A stretch of 64,000 bases of DNA from a virus. Shown here piece after piece: positions 50,921 to 59,120 of this stretch. Below the pieces are notes generated by a model that saw only the letters and a program-made list of their open reading frames with translations, was not told the DNA's origin and did not search any database. Each line of letters begins with the position of its first letter. Within the stretch, counting starts at the first letter, position 1. The position numbers and the translations under genes were made by a program. The stretch lies in the IMG/VR virus record IMGVR_UViG_3300034407_002547, positions 42,362 through 106,361 of that record; one strand, given 5' to 3'.

Positions 50921-51417
50921 TCGATGAAGTAAAAGCCAACATCGAAGAATGGTTGATCAACTTTCTTGAAGTTCCACATCCTGCATTAGGCAATTGGTCA
51001 CCATGCCCGTATGCTAGAAAAGCACGACTAGCCAACAAATACAGTGTGCGCATTGGCACTTCTCTAGCACAAGACATGATAAATGTTGCCGAAGAAGGCA
51101 TGGGCAACCAAGATGTGTACATTTATGTGTACAACCCTGATGATTACGATCCTGAAGAATTTGAAGACACAATTGATAATGTCAACGAAGAAACACTAGT
51201 ACCTATTGACATGCTAGCACTGTCAGACCATCCAGGTGTTCCTGAAGTAGTTAATGGTGTGAAATTCAATCACGGAAAGTATGCACTAGCACTAGTACAA
51301 AGTCGCAGCAAGTTACACAGTCATGCAAAGATATTAGGTAAAAAAGGTTTCTACAACGGCTGGGACGAAGAGTATCTTACTGGTCTATTTTCAAATCGTG
51401 AAGATCCACGACTTTAG
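50914..51417 (+). CDS. Conserved marine phage protein with a TTG start (167 aa)
   Basis: The start is a TTG overlapping the previous stop, with AGGAAGAG just upstream. The N-terminal part has LEVPHPALGNWSPCPYARKARL, a pattern I associate with unassigned phage and bacterial proteins, followed by an acidic segment (YNPDDYDPEEFEDTID) and a C-terminal SRSKLHSHAKILGKKGFYNGW. No catalytic motif can be named. Co-transcribed with the gp26 genes. Its 3' end overlaps the convergent transferase-like gene by 41 bases. Confidence 0.62.
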   Translation: MVIDEVKANIEEWLINFLEVPHPALGNWSPCPYARKARLANKYSVRIGTSLAQDMINVAEEGMGNQDVYIYVYNPDDYDPEEFEDTIDNVNEETLVPIDMLALSDHPGVPEVVNGVKFNHGKYALALVQSRSKLHSHAKILGKKGFYNGWDEEYLTGLFSNREDPRL

Positions 51418-52063
51418 AATTTAACAGCTTGGTGTCTCTCTTGCACAACCACACATAGTGATCAACATCAGTGCTCCATTGTTGTCCCGTCCACCACTCA
51501 AATCCGTCAACTCGGCTTTTGTAAGTGCATATCTTCTCATATCCACTTCCCATGTACACATGCGAATACCCAGATTGTTTAGCCCAGGCAATTTCGTGAT
51601 GCATTGTGCGTTCGCCTAAACGCAAATGCGGCTCATTATAGTCCCACGCAAATAATGCTGTTTCAATACTGTTGGGACTGTATCTACGTAACTTACTCCA
51701 TGCAACCAGCTCAGCATCGTGGTGATACTGAACATAGATATCCCAACTGAGTTGGTCATCAAGAGTGTACATTTTCTTAAAGCCTTTTTTCAAACAGTAG
51801 GCACTGTACACATGATCCATTTCGCTTGTAGAACTGTCAGTGATTTGGTAATTGTTTATTAGACTATAATCAGTGTTAGCAACATTTACTCTGGTACTAC
51901 GACTTTGATACCAAATTTTTTCACCGTTGTCTACTGTTAATAACCATCCTTGAGCCAGCGCCTCATCGTGTTCACTGATGTCAACATCAACTAATTTTGG
52001 TATATTGTAGTTTATATCAGCTTGGCTCAGTGTGCCAAAAACATTATCGAATACTATTTTCAT
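51377..52063 (-). CDS. Putative aminoacyl-tRNA-protein transferase-like (ATE/GNAT-type) protein
   Basis: 228 residues. Visible pattern: ALAQGWLLTVDNGEKIWYQSRSTRVNV (in part) at the N-terminus, then YSPNSIETALFAWDYNEPHLRLGERTMHHEIAWAKQSGYSHVYMG (in part), then YEKICTYKSRVDGFEWW. The C-terminal half resembles the GNAT-fold core of arginyl/leucyl-tRNA-protein transferases (short 'DP...SLG...EI..A...G..Y.YLGY...YK.R..P' pattern). It lacks the N-terminal CxxC region of eukaryotic ATE1. Such an enzyme would add an amino acid to a protein N-terminus and mark it for degradation. Isolated on the minus strand. Confidence 0.5.
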   Translation of the reverse strand: MKIVFDNVFGTLSQADINYNIPKLVDVDISEHDEALAQGWLLTVDNGEKIWYQSRSTRVNVANTDYSLINNYQITDSSTSEMDHVYSAYCLKKGFKKMYTLDDQLSWDIYVQYHHDAELVAWSKLRRYSPNSIETALFAWDYNEPHLRLGERTMHHEIAWAKQSGYSHVYMGSGYEKICTYKSRVDGFEWWTGQQWSTDVDHYVWLCKRDTKLLNSKVVDLHDLKIDQ

Positions 52064-52094
52064 TACTAACTATATATAGAAATAAGGAAACCCA

Positions 52095-52418
52095 ATGGAC
52101 ATTTACACTATCTACTCTGACGTCAATGAAGGCGTTAATGCACACGAATTTGTAACTAAAATGAGTGCGTTCTTAGATGAACTACCTACATTGCACAGCT
52201 ATCGCATCACTAGAATGAAACTTGGATTTCGTAGTATGGATTTGCCAGAGTTTCGAATTGACATGGAATTTAAAAACATGCAAGATCTCGACGATGCAAT
52301 GAAGCATGTAGTTACGGACACAAATGACATTGAAGTTAAGCACCATGCATTCAATCAACTGGTTGATGTGGAAACTATACAACATTTTCTGTATAGAGAC
52401 TTCCCAGACCAGTACTAA
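52095..52418 (+). CDS. Small ferredoxin-like-fold protein (107 aa)
   Basis: Begins MDIYTIYSDVNEGVNAHEFVTKM and has FRIDMEFKNMQDLDDAMKHV near residue 58, a beta-alpha-beta layout typical of small dimeric ferredoxin-like proteins (marine phages carry such DUF proteins). AAGGAA is upstream of the ATG. It overlaps the next gene by one base (TAATG). Function unknown; it may be an accessory to the pyruvyl transferase-like enzyme downstream. Confidence 0.6.
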   Translation: MDIYTIYSDVNEGVNAHEFVTKMSAFLDELPTLHSYRITRMKLGFRSMDLPEFRIDMEFKNMQDLDDAMKHVVTDTNDIEVKHHAFNQLVDVETIQHFLYRDFPDQY

Positions 52419-53239
52419 TGCGCATCCTGCTGTTAAATGATACTTCTAAATATCACAGCGGATGCAAACAGGTAATTAAAAACCTTAAATTACAAATGCA
52501 ACCACATACCGCTGTGGTTAGCATTCCAGTGACTGTACCTTATATACAATACAACGACTGGGATAACATTGATGCTGTTGTTGTTAACGGCGAAGGTACT
52601 ATGCATAACAATCGCCAAGGTGCAGTTAGCTTACTAAACTTTGTAAACTTAGCCCAACAACAAAATAAACCCACAGTGCTGCTGAATTCAATTTGGCAGA
52701 ACATGGACACTAGTTGGAAAAGTGTAACTGATAATTTGCAGCAATGGAGTGTAAGAGATGTGTATAGCCAACAACACGCTCAACACGATTTTGGAAGAAC
52801 TCCAGACTTGTGCCCAGACATTAGTTATATCAATTGCCCAGATGTGTCAACTGTTGAAACACAACACAACATCACACTAGGGCAATATGCATTTGACAGT
52901 GTACACAACCACACCAAACACACGCAACGAATAAACATATTCAAACAATCATGGCATGATGTAGTTAATCAGTTGCGCAACAGCAATCTATGTGTTACTG
53001 GACGCTTTCATGAGGTTATGGCATGTATCTGTGCAGAAACACCATTTGTTGCAGTTGAAGGTAACAGTTGGAAAATGCAAGCACTCATTGCAAGTGCTGG
53101 TGCAGATATACCTGTACTCAATGATTTTCCAACAGACTTACAAGATGTTGAGCATTTTTCCAGAACATACCATTTAGAATATGCTAAAGTATTTAAGTGG
53201 CATAAGCAAACAATATCAAAGTTTTCTTTAACATTATAA
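52418..53239 (+). CDS. Polysaccharide pyruvyl transferase-like protein
   Basis: 273 residues. Two parts of the PF04230 family are clear: AVVVNGEGTMHNNRQGA at about residues 53-69 and, near the C-terminus, LCVTGRFHEVMACICAETPFVAVEGN. The family transfers pyruvate to sugars or, in related proteins, makes glycan ketals. Length and motif order agree with the family, though it is shorter than the usual 300-350. In a phage it may modify host surface polysaccharide or virion glycans. It is the last plus-strand gene before the non-coding interval. Confidence 0.78.
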   Translation: MRILLLNDTSKYHSGCKQVIKNLKLQMQPHTAVVSIPVTVPYIQYNDWDNIDAVVVNGEGTMHNNRQGAVSLLNFVNLAQQQNKPTVLLNSIWQNMDTSWKSVTDNLQQWSVRDVYSQQHAQHDFGRTPDLCPDISYINCPDVSTVETQHNITLGQYAFDSVHNHTKHTQRINIFKQSWHDVVNQLRNSNLCVTGRFHEVMACICAETPFVAVEGNSWKMQALIASAGADIPVLNDFPTDLQDVEHFSRTYHLEYAKVFKWHKQTISKFSLTL

Positions 53240-53806
53240 GATGTCTAAAGACATCTATTAATTCGCTATCGCTCTTAATAGTTTTTTTATACAAGTGATT
53301 AATATTATTAAGCACGAGAGAATCGAGTGTTTCATTATCATCTAGATTTTTTGGTCATACTTGCCCTTGCACAGGGCAAGCATAACCGAACATACATCAT
53401 CATCTGAGTCGTGTCAGTCACTTGAATAAAGAGATTTGTAATAGTTACAACGGATGCGGTTACGCTTTACACCCTACTCTAGCCTTGTCTCGCAACGGAG
53501 CCCTGTAATATACTCATTCAAGCAAGTATATCGAGAGCACAGGTTGTATCTGTTTCACAGAGCCTGTATCATTTTAGCCTTAAGTTAGCCTGTCCTTGGA
53601 ACTCACTATATCTGTTCATGCAATTACTACATGTTCTCATAGTGGGTCGAGGTGCCTCGACCAAACAATGTTCCTATAATAGCTGGGGAATTTTAAAAGG
53701 GAAAGTTAAAAAGAAGTTTGAGCATTGCTCTGTTTATTTGCCTGTGCATAGTGTTTATGCGAATATTTTGTATGTAGTAAATTTATGTATATAGTAAAGC
53801 ATTATG
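53240..53806. other. 567-base non-coding interval rich in hairpins; candidate structured RNA
   Basis: No open frame of useful length exists on either strand, in a genome whose other gaps are below about 215 bases. It lies between convergent genes. It contains perfect or near-perfect inverted repeats: GATGTC/GACATC (about 53240-53255), a 14-bp stem around TTGCACA (53353-53387), TTGTAA/TTACAA (53436-53450), ATATACT/AGTATAT (53508-53531), ACAGG/CCTGT (53539-53567), ACTCACTAT/ATAGTGGGT (53601-53647) and GGTCGAGG/CCTCGACC (53645-53662). No tRNA, tmRNA or group I intron signature was recognised. Strand is undetermined. Confidence 0.5.
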
Positions 53807-54796
53807 TTAACTTTGTAAACTGTCTAGTATTTCTTTTGCATACTTTTGGTGTGTTAGCGGCCCAGGGTGCATGTTGTTTGTGCCTAAATCTAAAAACTCT
53901 TCGTATAAACCCTGTATGTCTTCAAAATTTGGCGTAAATTTTCTAATAACATTGCATGTCTTGTTGAATAGAAAGCGGTCTAGTGCACTATTTCCAGGAA
54001 ACATGTTGTAGCATTTTAATGTAGCACCAATTTTTTTGCAATAATTTTCTACTTGTAAGATTGAACACAACTGGCGGTGTAGGTTATTTTCTGAAAAAAG
54101 CTCATAACGTGAAAAATGTAATTTTTTTGATAGTTTTAAATTTTCCTTTGGCCTTGGTGGCCATCCTGGTCTTATAAAATGCAATTCGCCTTCGTGTGCA
54201 TGGTAAAAACGTTCCCAGTGTGTTATACCCCAAACAACAATATCTCCAGAGATAATATTACTTCTAAGTATTTGGTCAGCTGACCAAGATATATCGGTTC
54301 CGCCTTTTGCAATATTTGTAACCGGCATATCCAAGTGCTTGCCAAGTAGGTATCCATAGTTTTCTGTTTCACTTACACCAGTTGCAGAACTAAAACTACA
54401 TCCTGCCACCCATAGCTGATTTTTGTCAGTTTGTCTTTCTTTTATCGTTGGAATTGTGCAGTGTAAACCGTTAATATGTTCAAGTCCATATGTTTTTGTA
54501 AAATTACTTCCGTGTAACAAGAGTGGTTCGAGTACATATTTCTCGTTTTCAGTATACAAATTATTATCTGTTTCCCAACCGTGTTGCGGTGAATAGTGTA
54601 CAATATCGCTAGTAATTATGCAATTCCATATCTTTGATTCTGCTTTAGACAGATCTGCTATGCTTGTATAACCACTTTCTGGTGAAGCAAGCCACGATGT
54701 ATAGTTTGAATCATTTACTAGTACACTGTCTGGATCAACAAATTTAGCCAATCTTGCTAGATATTCGTTGCTGCTCCCAATCCAAAGTTGTTTCAT
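53807..54796 (-). CDS. SGNH/GDSL-type hydrolase-like protein (329 aa)
   Basis: The SGNH blocks appear in order: WVAGCSFSSATG (block I Ser, about residue 134), AKGGTDISWSAD (block II Gly), VVWGITHWERFY (block III), and DLGTNNMHPGPLTHQKYA (block V Asp/His, near the C-terminus). This family includes esterases acting on acylated sugars. The N-terminal ~110 residues are a separate domain (MKQLWIGSSNEYLARLAKFV). It is the last gene of the gp55 unit and overlaps the GIY-YIG gene by four bases. It may deacylate or otherwise modify surface glycans. Confidence 0.72.
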   Translation of the reverse strand: MKQLWIGSSNEYLARLAKFVDPDSVLVNDSNYTSWLASPESGYTSIADLSKAESKIWNCIITSDIVHYSPQHGWETDNNLYTENEKYVLEPLLLHGSNFTKTYGLEHINGLHCTIPTIKERQTDKNQLWVAGCSFSSATGVSETENYGYLLGKHLDMPVTNIAKGGTDISWSADQILRSNIISGDIVVWGITHWERFYHAHEGELHFIRPGWPPRPKENLKLSKKLHFSRYELFSENNLHRQLCSILQVENYCKKIGATLKCYNMFPGNSALDRFLFNKTCNVIRKFTPNFEDIQGLYEEFLDLGTNNMHPGPLTHQKYAKEILDSLQS

Positions 54797-55200
54797 TCTT
54801 TTAGTATGCCTTTTTGATGTACACGCACCTGTATGTGTCCATTGTACCAGTCTTTGCTTTCTAGCACTCGATGTGCAAATTGTTCTCTAGCTTCGATGTA
54901 GCTAAGTTCGCTTTTGCTACTACACCAAAACATTATTTCACGTTTAAATTTGTCTTTGCCTAGCAATTCTACATCAGCTGATAATGCATCACTACTTCCA
55001 TAGTAGTCTTTCCAGTCGCTTTCTACAGTGTATCTACGTTTGTTAACTCTGCCTTTAAGCGGCTTTCGGCTGCGTTTAAATTGTGCAAGTTTCTTACCAA
55101 TATACTTTCGGTTGTTTGTTGTATTTGTGATCAAATATACAAACCCAATTGCGCCCTCTGGAATGTCTTCTACTTCGGTGTCTTTGTAATACCATGTCAT
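54793..55200 (-). CDS. GIY-YIG endonuclease-like protein (Seg-type)
   Basis: 135 residues. The GIY-YIG core is GFVYLITNTTNNRKYIGKK at about residues 19-37, followed by basic residues (RSRKPLKGRVNKRR) and DYYGSSDAL, with the conserved Glu in LSYIEAREQF. This layout is common to small phage nucleases of the Seg group and may reflect a homing or host-DNA-attacking enzyme. It follows gp46 by 11 bases. The first Tyr of GIY is retained as VYL, so activity is plausible. Confidence 0.82.
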   Translation of the reverse strand: MTWYYKDTEVEDIPEGAIGFVYLITNTTNNRKYIGKKLAQFKRSRKPLKGRVNKRRYTVESDWKDYYGSSDALSADVELLGKDKFKREIMFWCSSKSELSYIEAREQFAHRVLESKDWYNGHIQVRVHQKGILKE

Positions 55201-55211
55201 ATAAACATTTA

Positions 55212-56969
55212 TCAGATTATTTCCACATCGTTGCTATAACTTGTAAAGCCGTTTTCCTTGACAACTTTAAGCAAATTATTTACACGACCTGCAAGTTCAT
55301 CCTTGTGGGAAACAAGCCATATACTCTTGTTGCGTTCTCGTGCCATCTTTTTAAGCAATGCTAAACTTGCTTCGACTCCTGATGTGTCCATGCCTGAATC
55401 AACTAACTCGTCGATAAACAACAAGTTAATTGAGCCATACAAGCTTTCCCACACATCGCGAAACGCCCAGCTCATACTGAGTATAAGTCTGTTGCGCTCA
55501 CCACGTGACAAGTTATCAAAATCCAAGTCTCTGCCTAGTTCTTGAATCTCCACTGTGAGATCGTTTTGGAATATAACAGTGTGGGGTAAACCTATCCGAT
55601 CTAGGTAATGTGTTAATCTAGAATTTAGATAAGAAAGATTTTGGTCAATAATGCGTTTTCTAACAAAACTATCTTTGTTTGTTAACAACTTCAGCAAGAA
55701 GTCTTGGTGTTCTTGCAATCGTGTTAAGTCGTTCACTTTGTCGTAACTAATTTCTTGTAATGCCGAAGTTTCCATATCGGCTATCTGATCAACATAAGGA
55801 TCAGTTTCGTCCTTCTTGTTTTCCAGTTGTGTTTCAAGAGAGCTCAGTGTTGATTTGTGATTGTGAGCATCGGTTAAGTTGTCGTAAAATGTCTTGGGCT
55901 TTGCGGGCACATCTTTCTTCTCGATTAACAGTGTAGCAATGCCTTGCTCTAATTCTGCTAGGAAGTTAGCTGCATCCAGGTGCTCTTTTTTTGCATCAAT
56001 CATTTGTTGTTTGTGTGTTTCGAGGTGATCAACACTTTGTCCACATGCGCTACAAGTACCATCTTCGATGCTGTCAATTGACTTTTTAGTTCTTTTGAAA
56101 TCTCTATCAGCTCGGCTAACTTGTGCCTGTAGCGCAGCAATGTCTTTTTGTAATTGCGATTGTTCATTGTCGACTACAGTCCAGTTAACTAACTGTTCGT
56201 GTGCTTCGAGTTCAGATTCGATATTAACATGTGCTAAATCACTAATAGCACGTTCGATGTTGCTGATTTCTTCTTTGTTTTTATTCAACCAAAGAGTTTG
56301 TCTACGTTTGAGTGCATCAACTTGCTCACCAATTTTTTCATTGGCATTTTGTAATGCCCGAATTGACATTTCTTCTTCTTTGATTAAATCTTTGGTATTT
56401 TTACTTAGTTCTTTGATTTTATCAGCACGTTCACTAAGCAATGTGATACCCAGCAGTTGCTCGATTATCTCACGTTGATCGTTTGTTTTGAGACTTAAAA
56501 ACGGTTCGGTGTACGTGTTTAGTGCTACCAAGTGTTTGAACATGGTGTGACTCATATTCAAAAGTTTGTTGATAGCACCTTGTGTTTCTCTACTATCGCC
56601 TTGTGCATTGTCATCAGCTTCTTGTTCGCTGTTGTTGATATAAAACTTCAACACATTAGGGCTACGACCACGTTCGATTCTATAGCACTTTTCTCCTATG
56701 CAAAAGTCTAAACTGACCAACATACCTTTGCTGTTAGTCTTGTTGATTAGATTGTTGCGTTTGATATTAGTAAGTGCTTGACCGTACAGTGCATAGCTAA
56801 GTGCATTGATAATAGTAGTCTTACCAGTGCCATTGCGACTGCCGTCACCGCCGAGATCAAGATTTTCGCCTAGTACCAATGTAAGGTCTTGCCTGTCAAA
56901 GTTAATTGCTTGCGTGGCATTACCTACACTCATGAAGTTCTTGACAGTAAGGTCTTTGAGCTGAATCAT
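55212..56969 (-). CDS. 46: Recombination endonuclease subunit, gp46 (Rad50/SbcC-type ATPase)
   Basis: 585 residues (T4 gp46: 560). Walker A: SRNGTGKTTIINALSY at about residues 45-60; long coiled coils flank a zinc-hook CSACGQ near residue 305; ABC signature LSRGERNRLILSMSW; Walker B LLFIDELVDSG. With gp47 it resects DNA ends for recombination-dependent replication and degrades host DNA in T4. In this phage gp46 and gp47 are separated by two inserted genes (56966-58095) instead of adjacent as in T4. Confidence 0.96.
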   Translation of the reverse strand: MIQLKDLTVKNFMSVGNATQAINFDRQDLTLVLGENLDLGGDGSRNGTGKTTIINALSYALYGQALTNIKRNNLINKTNSKGMLVSLDFCIGEKCYRIERGRSPNVLKFYINNSEQEADDNAQGDSRETQGAINKLLNMSHTMFKHLVALNTYTEPFLSLKTNDQREIIEQLLGITLLSERADKIKELSKNTKDLIKEEEMSIRALQNANEKIGEQVDALKRRQTLWLNKNKEEISNIERAISDLAHVNIESELEAHEQLVNWTVVDNEQSQLQKDIAALQAQVSRADRDFKRTKKSIDSIEDGTCSACGQSVDHLETHKQQMIDAKKEHLDAANFLAELEQGIATLLIEKKDVPAKPKTFYDNLTDAHNHKSTLSSLETQLENKKDETDPYVDQIADMETSALQEISYDKVNDLTRLQEHQDFLLKLLTNKDSFVRKRIIDQNLSYLNSRLTHYLDRIGLPHTVIFQNDLTVEIQELGRDLDFDNLSRGERNRLILSMSWAFRDVWESLYGSINLLFIDELVDSGMDTSGVEASLALLKKMARERNKSIWLVSHKDELAGRVNNLLKVVKENGFTSYSNDVEII

Positions 56970-57526
56970 ATAGCTGACAATCTTTCTTTGACTTTTTGTA
57001 ATTCGAGTTTTTCTAAATTCATAACTGTTGTGAAGTTTGAATCTAAAACATCTTTATATTGTAACACAGCATTGCGTACTTCGTCAATTGGTAATGTTAC
57101 CAATCGATCAATCTCGGATAGTATAGCTTTCATGCGATCAATTGGATCAGTGATGCTATCATACGTTTCGTCTATAAAAGGACTAAACGTTTTGAATCCT
57201 TTGGTTTTTAAAAACTTCAAAGTATTTGCAGGACCAACAATTAAAAACATCCGTTTGTTTACAATCGGTCTGAGTATTTTTTCTGTAACAGCAGGATATG
57301 GATGCGCGAATACAGATTCAGTAACAATGTCAATGCCAATTTTTTGATAAAAATCTTGCTGAAGGGAGGAAGTACGATCGTCAGTGCCCCATATCCAGTC
57401 AAGCGGCTTGCCAGTGATTAGCGGATCTTTAAAAGAGTTTATATCTGGATTAGTTTCTAGTTCGCCGTAGTGGTTCCAGTTTTCGTTCACTTTAGTGCTA
57501 TTATTGGTATAAATTCTAACTTTCAT
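56966..57526 (-). CDS. Glycosyltransferase/exostosin-like C-terminal half (186 aa)
   Basis: It has the pattern VTESVFAHPYPAVTEKILRPIVNKRMFLIVG followed by LKFLKTKGFKTFSPFIDETYDSI (quoted in part), which I associate with the C-terminal part of glycan-synthesis or exostosin-like proteins (TEK.F(K/R)P(I/L) ... GFKTF ... IDE.YD). It begins in an ATGA overlap with the upstream gene, whose product looks like the matching N-terminal half. The two may be one split protein. Inserted between gp47 and gp46. Confidence 0.55.
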   Translation of the reverse strand: MKVRIYTNNSTKVNENWNHYGELETNPDINSFKDPLITGKPLDWIWGTDDRTSSLQQDFYQKIGIDIVTESVFAHPYPAVTEKILRPIVNKRMFLIVGPANTLKFLKTKGFKTFSPFIDETYDSITDPIDRMKAILSEIDRLVTLPIDEVRNAVLQYKDVLDSNFTTVMNLEKLELQKVKERLSAI

Positions 57527-58095
57527 TTGTCATCAACATTTTTAGATTTTTGATATTTGTATGAAGTTGCAATCATATCAAAATAATTTTGTTTTTTAAT
57601 ATGATTGTATAATGCATTACGGTGAACTCGACTTGATCCCATCATTGATACACAATGTTTTTCAATTTTATCACTGTTTATGTCGATATTGTTCCATTTT
57701 GGATTAGACATAGAAGCATTGTAGTAAGGAACCGACATACAATCATCGAATACAATAGGCAGATCGTATTGGTGTAATCTGTTAGGAATCAACAGCTTGA
57801 ATTCATTAAGATATCCTGGATTGTTTGTAAATATTATTGTTCTTCCTAGGGATATGTCGACTTCCTGGAATGTTCGAATTAAGTTAAATGTTGTTAAACC
57901 GTATCCACAATGTGGCAGATAGTATTGCAGGTCAAAATGTTCAATTACATAAAAATCGTTAGGTGCATAAACTTCTTTTTTTGTTTGAATCAATTTGTTT
58001 TTGAGTAAGTCAAAATTTTGATCAAACATATTAATATCCAGCATATCAATAATATTAATATTCTCGTTAATTGTGTTGATAAATTTTTTGTTCAA
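57523..58095 (-). CDS. Possible N-terminal half of the split glycan-type protein (190 aa)
   Basis: 190 residues, AT-rich codons, Asn/Ile/Tyr-rich (INENINIIDMLDINMFDQNF), with FYVIEHFDLQYYLPHCGYG and NNPGYLNEFKLLIPNRLH. The C-terminus (RVHRNALYNHIKKQNYFDMI) is typical of the middle of glycan-type proteins. Translation is coupled to the next gene (ATGA). Its AT-richness exceeds that of gp46/gp47, so it may be acquired. Function not established. Confidence 0.5.
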   Translation of the reverse strand: MNKKFINTINENINIIDMLDINMFDQNFDLLKNKLIQTKKEVYAPNDFYVIEHFDLQYYLPHCGYGLTTFNLIRTFQEVDISLGRTIIFTNNPGYLNEFKLLIPNRLHQYDLPIVFDDCMSVPYYNASMSNPKWNNIDINSDKIEKHCVSMMGSSRVHRNALYNHIKKQNYFDMIATSYKYQKSKNVDDK

Positions 58096-58096
58096 A

Positions 58097-59110
58097 TCAC
58101 AAACTCCTGTAAATTTCTAGCAAAAGTTTATTGTCGTAAAACTCGCTGTCAATTGCAATAATCTGCTCAGTGATAATTTGATCAACACTTTCAAACTTAA
58201 TATCACCGGGATTCATTTCTTCTTCTAGTGCACTTTGCTTGTTAGGAATCAATGCCATTTCTCGCAATTGGTACTTGGTAATGTATTGCTCTTTGATGTA
58301 GTTTGCTTCTTCGTAAGAAATTTCAATATCCAAGTTAACACGAACATGCATTCTCGGCTTAAGTCGTTTGTCAGCAAAGTCGATTACATCGCTAAGATTC
58401 ATAACACTGTACAAAGGCTGATTGGGCCAAGAGATGTATTCCTTGGTACCATCCCAATCTAGTATCATCACTCCACGCTGATCGTCACCGGCATCAGAGA
58501 AGTTATGCGGAAACGCATTACCAATGTAGTTGATGTTGTTCTTCTTTTGCCGCAAATGGAAGTGCCCACTGAAAACTTCTCCGTAGCCAGTAAAATGTTC
58601 TGCGTTAATATCACCATGATCTGGCATCTCTACCATTGCATTCATCTTAAAGTGGGGAAGTTCAAAGTGTCCAAACATGTATCTAGCACTAGCATTTTTA
58701 ACACGTTTATAATCATCACCAACCAGCCACGGAACAAGTATAACATCGTCTTGTTCAAACCATTCGTTGTGGATGTGCACATTTGGAATATGCTGTGCCC
58801 ACTCGTAACTGTAAATGTCACGCTTGTCTCTATAATACAAGTCGTGATTGCCTGTTATAAAATGTGTGTTGTCAAATCCTGAACTTAGTTTTTCTAATGC
58901 TCTCAAACTATGATGCATTGTTTGCAAACTCAAACTTGCTCTATGATGATGCCAATCTCCCATAAAGATGCAAGTTTCGCAACCGTGTAATTTGCCTTGT
59001 TCTACTGCCCACTCAACAAACTCCTCACAATCTTGATTGTGAAGAGCACTGTTACTTTTCATGCCAAAGTGGATGTCAGTAAAGACCAAGGCTTTCTTGA
59101 ACAAACCCAT
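58097..59110 (-). CDS. 47: Recombination nuclease subunit, gp47 (Mre11/SbcD-type)
   Basis: The start is placed at MGLFKKALVFTDIHFG (59110); an earlier in-frame ATG overlaps the gp55 gene. About 337 residues (T4: 339). The calcineurin-like phosphoesterase motifs are FTDIHFG (motif I), IFMGDWHHHR (motif II, Asp and His), ITGNHDLYY (motif III) and GEVFSGHFHLRQ (motif V). It forms the nuclease partner of gp46. Position directly after gp55 is consistent with an early/middle replication operon. Confidence 0.95.
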   Translation of the reverse strand: MGLFKKALVFTDIHFGMKSNSALHNQDCEEFVEWAVEQGKLHGCETCIFMGDWHHHRASLSLQTMHHSLRALEKLSSGFDNTHFITGNHDLYYRDKRDIYSYEWAQHIPNVHIHNEWFEQDDVILVPWLVGDDYKRVKNASARYMFGHFELPHFKMNAMVEMPDHGDINAEHFTGYGEVFSGHFHLRQKKNNINYIGNAFPHNFSDAGDDQRGVMILDWDGTKEYISWPNQPLYSVMNLSDVIDFADKRLKPRMHVRVNLDIEISYEEANYIKEQYITKYQLREMALIPNKQSALEEEMNPGDIKFESVDQIITEQIIAIDSEFYDNKLLLEIYRSL

Positions 59111-59120
59111 GTATAAGTCC

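Noticed and set aside
53240-53806. tRNA, tmRNA or group I intron in the non-coding interval
   Set aside because: No T-arm consensus, cloverleaf, tmRNA ends or intron P/Q/R/S core could be found by eye on either strand. A 21-codon minus frame here is too short and has no ribosome site.
55200-55230. GATAAATG near the GIY-YIG start as a late promoter
   Set aside because: The last base deviates from the consensus and the gene belongs to an early operon with a clear host-type promoter, so a late start here is doubtful.
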